Position numbers and translations under genes: made by a program
Part shown: in pieces, positions 1 to 4,418 of the stretch
How the letters are laid out: each line of letters begins with the position of its first letter
How positions within the stretch are numbered: position 1 is the first letter of the stretch
The notes under the pieces: generated by a model
What the model was told of the DNA's origin: nothing
What the model saw: only the letters and a program-made list of their open reading frames with translations
Databases searched by the model: none
Source: an uncultured Eubacteriales bacterium
GTDB taxonomy: Bacteria > Bacillota > Clostridia > Oscillospirales > Oscillospiraceae
Assembly (NCBI GenBank): GCA_900549705.1
Contig: URPI01000070.1
Span: 1 to 10,559, forward strand
Length of the DNA: 10,559 bases
Direction: 5' to 3'

Positions 1-54
1 GGTTCCGAAGTGCCGCTTGTCAAAAAATCCAGCTTCCCCCCGGGGGAAGCCAAG
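1..54 (+). repeat. Right-hand part of a palindromic interspersed repeat (third copy)
   Basis: These 54 bases match 6504-6557 with only three differences (positions 11, 16 and 20). The right 25 bases are identical and include the short palindrome CTTCCCCCCGGGGGAAG. The copy is cut by the window edge. Two of the three differences fall in the 3' arm of the central hairpin, whose 5' arm lies outside the window. The element is described at 6472-6557. Confidence 0.8.
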
Positions 55-96
55 GCGGCTTTGCCGCCCGGGTCGCCAAATTGGCGACCCCTACAA
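54..96. other. Two adjacent hairpins upstream of the CYTH gene
   Basis: Positions 54-68 form a 6-bp stem (GGCGGC/GCCGCC, loop TTT). Positions 70-90 form a near-perfect stem (GGGTCGCCAA/TTGGCGACCC), followed by CCTACAA. Neither is followed by a T-run on the plus strand, so they are not obvious terminators. The second hairpin resembles, in the opposite orientation, the GGGCGGAT/ATCCGCCC hairpin at 9035-9053. Both are flanked by CCCCTRC on one side, which suggests a second, shorter repeat family. No promoter could be picked out between here and the CYTH gene. Confidence 0.5.
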
Positions 97-177
97 TGGC
101 GGTGCAAAATCGGAACTGCACACGCCAATCAACAAACGCCCCGCCGGACAGGCAACGGAAATACAAAAGGAGAACAT

Positions 178-753
178 ATGGGCAGAGAATTTGAGCTGAA
201 ATATGCGGCAACACCGGAGATTCTTTCCAAAATCCGGCTGGAATATCCAAATTTCAAAACGATTCAAATGGAAACAACCTATTATGATACCCCGGACGGC
301 ATCCTGGGACGGCTGCACTGGACGGTGCGGCGGCGGCTGGAAAACGGGGTCAGCGTCTGCACCGTGAAGACCAATCTGCCCGACGGCAGCCGGGGCGAGT
401 GGGAAGTGGAAGCGGATGAGGTAGCGGAAGCCCTGCCTCGGCTGGTTTCCATGGGTGCCCCGGAGGCGCTGCTTGCCTATAGCGCCCAGGGCTTGCACCC
501 CACCTGCGGCGCGCGCTTTACCCGGAACGCCGCCATGGTCAATGGCGGGCGCTCTGAGCTGGCGCTGGACAGCGGCGTGCTGCTGGGCGGCGGGAAAGAG
601 GAGCCGCTTTGCGAGGTAGAGGTGGAACAGAAGCAGGGGACGGATGAAGAAACCGCCCGGTTTGCGGATGCCCTTGCCCAACAATACGGTCTTCTTCCCC
701 AGCCCAAAAGCAAGCTGGCCAGAGCCAGGGCGCTGATACCAAACTCTAAATAA
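178..753 (+). CDS. CYTH domain protein (triphosphate tunnel metalloenzyme-like)
   Basis: A 191-residue protein of the CYTH superfamily, cytosolic enzymes with an eight-stranded beta tunnel that bind triphosphorylated substrates and two divalent metals. Members include inorganic triphosphatase, thiamine triphosphatase and class IV adenylate cyclase. The signature ExExK is at residues 4-8 (EFELK). Further family-like features are YYDTPD (35-40), the basic run RRR (51-53), TVK (62-64), alternating-charge strands EWEVE (74-78) and CEVEVE (145-150), and a basic C-terminal segment KSKLARA (177-183). Length is normal for a single-domain CYTH protein. The ATG at 178 is chosen because AAAAGGAG lies 5-12 bases upstream and the ExExK motif sits at the N-terminus as in the family. 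The frame is open further upstream, but only through repeat DNA. The substrate cannot be told from sequence; simple tripolyphosphatase activity is the commonest role in Firmicutes. Confidence 0.88.
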   Translation: MGREFELKYAATPEILSKIRLEYPNFKTIQMETTYYDTPDGILGRLHWTVRRRLENGVSVCTVKTNLPDGSRGEWEVEADEVAEALPRLVSMGAPEALLAYSAQGLHPTCGARFTRNAAMVNGGRSELALDSGVLLGGGKEEPLCEVEVEQKQGTDEETARFADALAQQYGLLPQPKSKLARARALIPNSK

Positions 754-849
754 AATATCCATAAAGATATTTTCTTTGCCCGCAGGGCAAAGAGTTTGCA
801 TCAGACGTGTTTTGCGATTTTTTAAATCGCAAAACTGGCAGCGCTGCCA
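752..849. other. Cluster of four hairpins after the CYTH gene
   Basis: Four consecutive inverted repeats lie in under 100 bases. They are AAAATATC/GATATTTT (752-759/766-773), CTTTGCCC/GGGCAAAG (774-781/785-792), an 11-bp stem TTTTGCGATTT/AAATCGCAAAA (810-820/824-834) and the perfect 14-base palindrome TGGCAGCGCTGCCA (836-849). The first starts inside the CYTH stop codon. None has a classical GC stem plus T-run on the plus strand, although one or more may end the CYTH transcript. The density suggests a repeat element rather than one terminator. No gene is seen at 754-972. Confidence 0.6.
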
Positions 850-865
850 AGCGATGAATGGTATG

Positions 866-901
866 ACAAAATAAAACCGCCCCGCAGAAAGCGGAGCGGT
901 T
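866..901 (-). terminator. Rho-independent terminator behind the toxin ORF
   Basis: An 11-bp stem (875-885 with 891-901, loop of five). On the minus strand it pairs completely, with one G-U wobble, and is followed by TTATTTTG. On the plus strand the same position is a C-A mismatch, so the minus strand is the transcribed one. It lies about 70 bases past the stop of the 26-residue ORF at 973-1053. Confidence 0.75.
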
Positions 902-972
902 GGCATAACGTAAAATCCGGGGGATAGTAAAGGTGCGGAGGGCGCTGCCAGGAGGGTGGTTACTTCTTTTTA

Positions 973-1053
973 TCAGTCTCTATCCTGGCGAGCCAGAGAG
1001 ATCACTGCAATGATAACCATGCAGAAAGCAAAAACTCCTTCCCATGTAACCAT
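973..1053 (-). CDS. 26-residue holin-like toxin (Hol_Tox-type peptide)
   Basis: A 26-residue ORF, too short for most gene callers. It begins MVTWEGVFAF, continues with a single hydrophobic segment of about residues 5-21, and ends in a short charged tail (RQDRD). This layout (M-x-x-W/Y-E-x-hydrophobic helix-polar tail) is that of the putative holin-like toxins annotated across Firmicutes, which are short membrane peptides often controlled as type I toxins by an antisense RNA. The start is supported by GGAGGTG 7-13 bases upstream, and a minus-strand terminator follows. No convincing promoter is visible in the 44 bases between the preceding terminator and this ORF, and no antisense RNA promoter was identified. 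Family assignment is from memory of the pattern; toxicity is inferred. Confidence 0.62.
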   Translation of the reverse strand: MVTWEGVFAFCMVIIAVISLARQDRD

Positions 1054-1086
1054 GCACAGCACCTCCACTCTATGTGGATTGGGGGC

Positions 1087-1132
1087 AAGGAAAATAACAG
1101 GGCACGGCTTACCGAAAGGCAGCCGTGCCCTG
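1087..1132 (-). terminator. Rho-independent terminator of the FakA-like gene unit
   Basis: A perfect 12-bp stem CAGGGCACGGCT/AGCCGTGCCCTG (1098-1109 with 1121-1132, loop of 11). On the minus strand it is followed by TTATTTTCC. It lies 22 bases beyond the stop of the small ORF at 1155-1289 and closes the unit that starts at the promoter at 1607-1635. Confidence 0.8.
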
Positions 1133-1154
1133 TTTGCAGTTCTGCAAAAACGCT

Positions 1155-1289
1155 TTATTCTTCGCGGCTGTCCGGCGTGTAGATAACGCAGACGATTCCC
1201 GCAATCATGGAAAACAGAATGGCACCGCCCATGGAGTCATTTACAGATGCACCCACGAAATAGCCGACAAAACCGGCCAGCGCTATCAT
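1155..1289 (-). CDS. Small membrane ORF, possibly the remnant of a larger gene
   Basis: A 44-residue frame from ATG, beginning MIALAGFVGYFVGASV. It has two hydrophobic, glycine-rich stretches (about residues 1-16 and 21-37) and a short acidic tail ending DSREE, so two short membrane spans or a hairpin are plausible. I do not recognise it. No ribosome binding site precedes the ATG or the upstream in-frame TTG at 1298. The frame is the same as that of the FakA-like gene upstream and is open right back to its TAA stop at 1314-1316. It could therefore be expressed by reinitiation or stop read-through, or be the 3' end of a decayed gene. The terminator at 1087-1132 follows closely, which favours its being transcribed. 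Confidence 0.35.
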   Translation of the reverse strand: MIALAGFVGYFVGASVNDSMGGAILFSMIAGIVCVIYTPDSREE

Positions 1290-1313
1290 GACAGCCAATT
1301 GTAAGCACTGAAA

Positions 1314-1565
1314 TTATCCCTTTAAGCCCCGTGCCTGTCGATCCATGTCTTCCACAACAATGTCATAAATCTCGCCCAGTTGGGAACAATATTCCAGCAC
1401 CTTCCAAGGCTCGTTGGTGTGGAAGTGAATCTTAATCAGTTCTTCGTCGCCAACGGCCAGCAGGCAGTCTCCCTTAAAATTGGCTCTGAAATAGTCATTG
1501 ATTTCATCTTCGTCAAGGTCTTTGCCTTCAATCAAAAGCTGTGTGTCATATTTATATTCCAGCAT
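1314..1565 (-). CDS. Stand-alone FakA (DAK-phosphatase) C-terminal-like domain protein
   Basis: An 83-residue protein resembling the C-terminal domain of the fatty acid kinase FakA/YloV (DAK2-fusion) family. The core VGDEELIKIHFHTNEP (residues 38-53) followed by WKVLEY (54-59) corresponds to the family's VGD-x-x-L-V-K-V-H-x-H-T-N-x-P-x-x-VLEY block. The N-terminal YKYDTQLLIEG (residues 4-14) matches the opening strand of the same domain. The ATP-binding DAK2 domain is absent, so kinase activity is not expected. The start at 1565 is set by GGAGGGAA just upstream; the frame is open further upstream but only through promoter DNA. Similar free-standing small proteins occur in Clostridia under names such as 'kinase to dihydroxyacetone kinase'. 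The role is unknown; regulating or docking to a fatty-acid kinase is speculative. Confidence 0.72.
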   Translation of the reverse strand: MLEYKYDTQLLIEGKDLDEDEINDYFRANFKGDCLLAVGDEELIKIHFHTNEPWKVLEYCSQLGEIYDIVVEDMDRQARGLKG

Positions 1566-1606
1566 TTTTATTCCCTCCAGATTCGTTTTGCTGTCCTTCT
1601 GCCATG

Positions 1607-1635
1607 AGTATACCATATCCGAAACCCCATTGCAA
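1607..1635 (-). promoter_or_regulatory. Sigma-A promoter of the FakA-like gene
   Basis: On the minus strand, TTGCAA (1635-1630), a 17-base spacer and TATACT (1612-1607) lie about 42 bases before the ATG. The match is good: four of six bases in the -35 box, five of six in the -10 box, and ideal spacing. Confidence 0.75.
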
Positions 1636-1659
1636 CAGGCGGATAAACCCAAAGCATAT

Positions 1660-1695
1660 GTACCGCCGATACCGGACACCCGGTATCGGCGGTAC
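1660..1695. other. Perfect 15-bp inverted repeat (hairpin)
   Basis: Positions 1660-1674 and 1681-1695 are perfect reverse complements (GTACCGCCGATACCG and its complement) around a six-base loop. It sits between the end of the IIGGADGPT-motif gene (1722) and the promoter of the FakA-like gene, so it may end the former's minus-strand transcript. It has no T-run on the exit side, however, so a repeat element or RNA-stabilising hairpin is equally possible. Confidence 0.65.
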
Positions 1696-1721
1696 AAATC
1701 AATCAGGCATTGGGGGATTTT

Positions 1722-1955
1722 TCAGTGCTTCTTTTTCAGGTATGCAATGGCAGCGCCTGCCAGGGTTACGCCGCCCAGCACCATCAAAATGGCGGCAAGA
1801 TGCCCGCCGGTGCTGCCGGTGACAAAAATTGCGGTGGGGCCGTCGGCACCGCCGATGATGCCGAGGGTGGAACTTTCCGTGGCGTTCAGAACCGCACCCC
1901 ACACCAACAGCAGGATGCCCACGGCGGAAAGAATGACAAACCAGATTTTCTTCAT
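1722..1955 (-). CDS. Small membrane protein with OadB-like GIIGGADGPT motif
   Basis: A 77-residue protein with two predicted membrane helices (roughly residues 5-22 and 53-72) and a basic C-terminus KKKH. Between the helices is GIIGGADGPTAIFV. This is the signature loop of the beta subunits of sodium-pumping decarboxylases (OadB, GcdB, MmdB), where it contributes to the membrane-embedded ion path. The full beta subunit has about 375 or more residues and 9-11 helices, so this protein holds only the motif and flanking helices and cannot be a complete pump subunit. The ATG at 1955 is preferred over the GTG at 1964 because GGGGGTG is properly spaced before it. It follows the lipoprotein gene by 17 bases and is presumably cotranscribed. 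No alpha (biotin carboxyltransferase) or gamma subunit is nearby, which argues against a decarboxylase role. Confidence 0.75.
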   Translation of the reverse strand: MKKIWFVILSAVGILLLVWGAVLNATESSTLGIIGGADGPTAIFVTGSTGGHLAAILMVLGGVTLAGAAIAYLKKKH

Positions 1956-1972
1956 AAAATGCACCCCCGTAT

Positions 1973-2452
1973 TCAGATTTCCAGCGAAGCTTGCCAGCAG
2001 CCGGAAATGGTGAGGGGCTGATCTGCCTTCTTTTCTGCCACAAAGGCGGTGATGTTCAGCAGATACTGCCCCGGTGCCAGCCCCTCGGTCTCCAGGGGAA
2101 TGGCAGCTTGTCCGCTGACCACCTGGGCGGCAGGGGCAGAACCCTCTTTCACCAGGGTTCCCTGGCTGTCCAGGATTTGATAGGACGCAATGCCCAGCTG
2201 CTCCGCGTCGTCATAGGGCTTCTGCTGGGGATTCAGGAAGGTAACAAGCAGCTGCTCCTCCATCTGAACGGTGATTTCGTTGGTTGCGTGTACATAGGCA
2301 ACCCCCACAACATTGCCGCGGTTGTCGGTGATGTCCTGATAGCTGCCGGTCTGGGCGGCGGCATCGACGGCGGGGGCGGAGGGAGCGGCGGGCTTAGAGC
2401 ATCCGGTGAGCACCAATATCAGGCAAATGAGCATTGCCATCCGTTTTTTCAT
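1973..2452 (-). CDS. Small lipoprotein of unknown function
   Basis: A 159-residue secreted lipoprotein. The N-terminus has basic residues (MKKR), a hydrophobic segment, and the lipobox L-T-G-C with the lipidated Cys near residue 18. A low-complexity Ala/Pro/Ser linker follows. The rest is rich in alternating hydrophobic residues (for example EITVQMEEQLLVTFLN, then GQYLLNITAF), consistent with an all-beta, Ig-like or FixH-like sandwich held outside the membrane. No named family is recognised. The ATG at 2452 is chosen because AAAGGAGG precedes it at good spacing and it directly begins the signal peptide; the frame extends upstream only through the promoter. It is the first gene of a two-gene unit with the IIGGADGPT-motif protein. 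Confidence 0.78.
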   Translation of the reverse strand: MKKRMAMLICLILVLTGCSKPAAPSAPAVDAAAQTGSYQDITDNRGNVVGVAYVHATNEITVQMEEQLLVTFLNPQQKPYDDAEQLGIASYQILDSQGTLVKEGSAPAAQVVSGQAAIPLETEGLAPGQYLLNITAFVAEKKADQPLTISGCWQASLEI

Positions 2453-2492
2453 AGGGGGTTCCTCCTTTGTGGTTTTTTCAAATGCTATTGCC

Positions 2493-2521
2493 ATTATACC
2501 GCACCCGCCCCCTTCCGACAA
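2493..2521 (-). promoter_or_regulatory. Sigma-A promoter of the lipoprotein unit
   Basis: On the minus strand, TTGTCG (2521-2516), a 17-base spacer and a perfect TATAAT (2498-2493) lie about 40 bases before the lipoprotein ATG. Confidence 0.78.
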
Positions 2522-2540
2522 TATAAGAATTTATTAAGGT

Positions 2541-2576
2541 TGCAGCCGCCGGAGGGGGGGAGCTGGGGCGGTTGCA
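2541..2576 (+). other. GC-rich hairpin in the rpoD-lipoprotein gap
   Basis: TGCAGCCGCC (2541-2550) pairs with GGCGGTTGCA (2567-2576) around a purine-rich 16-base loop. The single non-Watson-Crick pair is G-U if the plus strand is transcribed, but C-A on the minus strand, which hints at plus-strand RNA. No gene or promoter explaining a plus-strand transcript was found here. Confidence 0.4.
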
Positions 2577-2599
2577 TCATTGTAGAAATCCACCAGGAG

Positions 2600-2635
2600 A
2601 AACATGAAAGCCCCCACAGCGAACTGTGAGGGCTT
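2600..2635 (-). terminator. Probable terminator of the rpoD transcript
   Basis: A 12-bp stem (2608-2619 with 2624-2635). On the minus strand it has loop TTCG and one G-U wobble, and is followed by TCATGTTTC. The wobble is a C-A mismatch on the plus strand, so the minus strand is the transcribed one. It lies just past the 108-bp repeat array, which would therefore be part of the rpoD 3' untranslated region. The T-run is weak. Confidence 0.6.
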
Positions 2636-2645
2636 CTGATTGTGT

Positions 2646-2923
2646 CAAAAACGAAAGGCTACCGGGCGGGGGAGAGTACCACCGTATTGGCATAAACCCG
2701 GTGCGTCCATAACCAAACGGGAACACCCAAAGCTACCGTGTGCTTCCGGTTTCTTCCGCAAAAACGATACCGGGCGGGTCAGGGAACCAACGTATTGGTA
2801 TACGCCCGGTGCGTCCATAGCCAAACGGGAACGCCAAAAGCTACCGTGTGCTTCCGGTTTCTTCTGCAAAAACGTTACCGGGCGGGTCAGGGAACCAACG
2901 TATCGGTATACGCCCGGTGCGTC
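2646..2923 (-). repeat. 108-bp tandem repeat array (2.6 units) behind rpoD
   Basis: Three units begin at the shared phrase CAAAAACG on the plus strand: 2646 (113 bp, most diverged), 2759 (108 bp) and 2867 (57 bp, cut off near the rpoD stop). Unit 3 differs from unit 2 at two of 57 bases. Each unit holds an inverted repeat ACCGGGCG/CGCCCGGT enclosing a smaller CCAA/TTGG stem, so a folded RNA is likely. Because 108 is a multiple of three, both strands stay open. On the minus strand a frame from a TTG overlapping the rpoD stop (2932-2645) would encode 95 residues with a 36-residue repeat containing DAPGVY, GSLTRPV and KKPEAHGSF. There is no ribosome binding site for it and no recognised domain, so I annotate a repeat rather than a gene. 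Confidence 0.85.
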
Positions 2924-2928
2924 ACTAA

Positions 2929-4095
2929 TCAAGCGTAGAAGTCGCGGATTTTCTTGGCTCTGCTGGGATGGCGCAGCTTCCGAATGGCCTTGTTCTCAAT
3001 CTGGCGGATTCGTTCCCGGGTCACACCGAAAATCTGACCCACTTCTTCCAGGGTGTGGGTGCGTCCATCGTACATACCAAAGCGCATCCGCAGCACGTCC
3101 GCCTCTCGCTCGGTGAGGGTGCCCAGAATCTCTTTCAGCGCCTCTGCCAGCAGGGCGTTGGAGGTGGCATCGGCGGGGCCGGGGGTACGCTCGTCCTCCA
3201 CGAAGGAGCCGATGGAGGTATCTTCTTCATCACCCACCGGGGTGTCCAGGCTCAGGGTGTCGGCAGCGGTACGGTTTGCCTCGATGATTTTCTCAACAGG
3301 CAGCCCCAGTTCCTTGGCAATTTCTTCCACAGTTGGCTCACGGCCCAGCTCCTGCACCAGCTTGCGGTTGCAGCGAGTGGCCTTGTTGATAACCTCCACC
3401 ATATGCACCGGAACCCGGATGGTTCTCGCCTGGTCGGCAATGGCACGGGTGATGGCCTGCCGAATCCACCAGGTTGCGTAAGTAGAGAATTTGTTGCCCT
3501 TGGTCCAGTCGAACTTGTCAACGGCACGAATCAGACCGGTGTTGCCCTCCTGAATCAGATCCAGGATGTGCAGACCCCGTCCGGAATACTTCTTTGCAAT
3601 GGACACCACCAGCCGGAGGTTTGCTTCGGTGAGCTTGTTCTTGGCCTCCTGGTCGCCTTCGGAAATCCGCTTTGCCAGCTCCACTTCCTCCTCGGCGGAC
3701 AGCAGCTTCACCTGACCAATTTCCTTCAGGTACATCCGCACCGGGTCATCCAGGCTGTATTCAGCAGCCAGATCCACCGGGTCAACCAGTTCTTCTTCCT
3801 CCAGGCCGCGCAGGTCGATGTCGCCGTCCATCATGTCCAGGCCGTCGTCCAATGCGCCGCCCAGCACGTCCAGGCCGTCGTCCAGCGCATCCAGGTTGGA
3901 GGTGGTAATCTGGATGTTCATGGCCTCAAAGCGGTCGTAGATTTCTTCAATTTTGTCGGGGGAGAGATTCATCTTGGACAGGACATTGTTCAGGTCTGTG
4001 TCCCGAATCATGCCTTCCTTCTTGCCTTGTGCAATCAGCGCCTGCAAGGCTGCCTGCACATCTTCCAATTTCCCATTTTTCTTTGCAGTGCTCAT
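2929..4095 (-). CDS. rpoD: RNA polymerase primary sigma factor RpoD (SigA)
   Basis: A 388-residue primary sigma factor that directs RNA polymerase to housekeeping promoters. Residues 1-65 are a region 1.1-like N-terminus. Residues 116-146 are region 1.2 (DDPVRMYLKEIGQVKLLSAEEE). Region 2 runs about 155-238, with the core-binding and -10 recognition segments including DLIQEGNTGLIRAVDKFD, FSTYATWWIRQAI and RTIRVPVH. Region 3 is about 240-312. Region 4 is about 316-380, with the -35 helix-turn-helix (LEEVGQIFGVTRERIRQIENKAIRKL). The length fits Firmicute SigA. Residues 70-90 are an acidic insert containing ALDDGLD twice. The ATG at 4095 follows AGGGGT. The gene is divergent from lepA. Its own promoter is at 4144-4172 and a tandem repeat begins at its stop codon. 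Confidence 0.97.
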   Translation of the reverse strand: MSTAKKNGKLEDVQAALQALIAQGKKEGMIRDTDLNNVLSKMNLSPDKIEEIYDRFEAMNIQITTSNLDALDDGLDVLGGALDDGLDMMDGDIDLRGLEEEELVDPVDLAAEYSLDDPVRMYLKEIGQVKLLSAEEEVELAKRISEGDQEAKNKLTEANLRLVVSIAKKYSGRGLHILDLIQEGNTGLIRAVDKFDWTKGNKFSTYATWWIRQAITRAIADQARTIRVPVHMVEVINKATRCNRKLVQELGREPTVEEIAKELGLPVEKIIEANRTAADTLSLDTPVGDEEDTSIGSFVEDERTPGPADATSNALLAEALKEILGTLTEREADVLRMRFGMYDGRTHTLEEVGQIFGVTRERIRQIENKAIRKLRHPSRAKKIRDFYA

Positions 4096-4143
4096 ATGCT
4101 ACCCCTTTATCTCATAATCCTGTCAAATTTCGTATGCTGTAAG

Positions 4144-4172
4144 ACTATACCCCATTTTCGCCCATTCGGCAA
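4144..4172 (-). promoter_or_regulatory. Sigma-A promoter of rpoD
   Basis: On the minus strand, TTGCCG (4172-4167), a 17-base spacer and TATAGT (4149-4144) lie about 48 bases before the rpoD ATG. A second TTGACA closer to the gene (about 4118-4123) has no -10 box at usable spacing. Confidence 0.65.
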
Positions 4173-4248
4173 GGGCTTTTTGGAGTTTTTTTCTGATTTT
4201 CTGCCCGGGGACAGGAACAGTTTATGCCCCTTTTCTCAAAAGATACTG

Positions 4249-4277
4249 TTTACTTTTTGGGAAAATATCGATATAAT
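4249..4277 (+). promoter_or_regulatory. Sigma-A promoter of lepA
   Basis: TTTACT (4249-4254), a 17-base spacer and a perfect TATAAT (4272-4277). Transcription would start near 4284, leaving a leader of about 135 bases before lepA. Confidence 0.7.
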
Positions 4278-4286
4278 AAATAAAAT

Positions 4287-4304
4287 AGCGGTAGTACCGC
4301 TTTT
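4287..4304 (+). other. Small hairpin at the predicted 5' end of the lepA transcript
   Basis: AGCGGT/ACCGCT (4287-4292 with 4296-4301, loop AGT) followed by TTTT, starting within a few bases of the predicted transcription start. It could protect the 5' end. It is too short and too close to the start to be a convincing attenuator. I see no riboswitch in the remaining leader up to 4418. Confidence 0.35.
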
Positions 4305-4418
4305 CGGTGACGCTGCGGAGCGTGTACGCATCCATTGTTTTCCCAATCCGCCGGCGCGTGATACAACGAATTGCCGCACACATTGACGAAACATTTCCCC
4401 AATTGAGGAGAATAGAAT

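Noticed and set aside
91..906. A 271-codon minus-strand frame over the CYTH gene
   Set aside because: It is antisense to an identified gene and extends through hairpin clusters; no ribosome site or domain.
1722..1955. A truncated pseudogene of oxaloacetate decarboxylase beta subunit
   Set aside because: It has its own ribosome site, start and stop, basic C-terminal tail and a promoter-driven partner gene, which fits a deliberate small protein better than a fragment.
2646..2923. CRISPR array
   Set aside because: The whole 108-bp unit repeats, with no alternation of short conserved repeats and unique spacers, and no cas genes are present.
2968..4386. A 472-codon plus-strand frame opposite rpoD
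   Set aside because: It is the complement of a clearly real primary sigma factor gene and also spans the rpoD/lepA promoter region.
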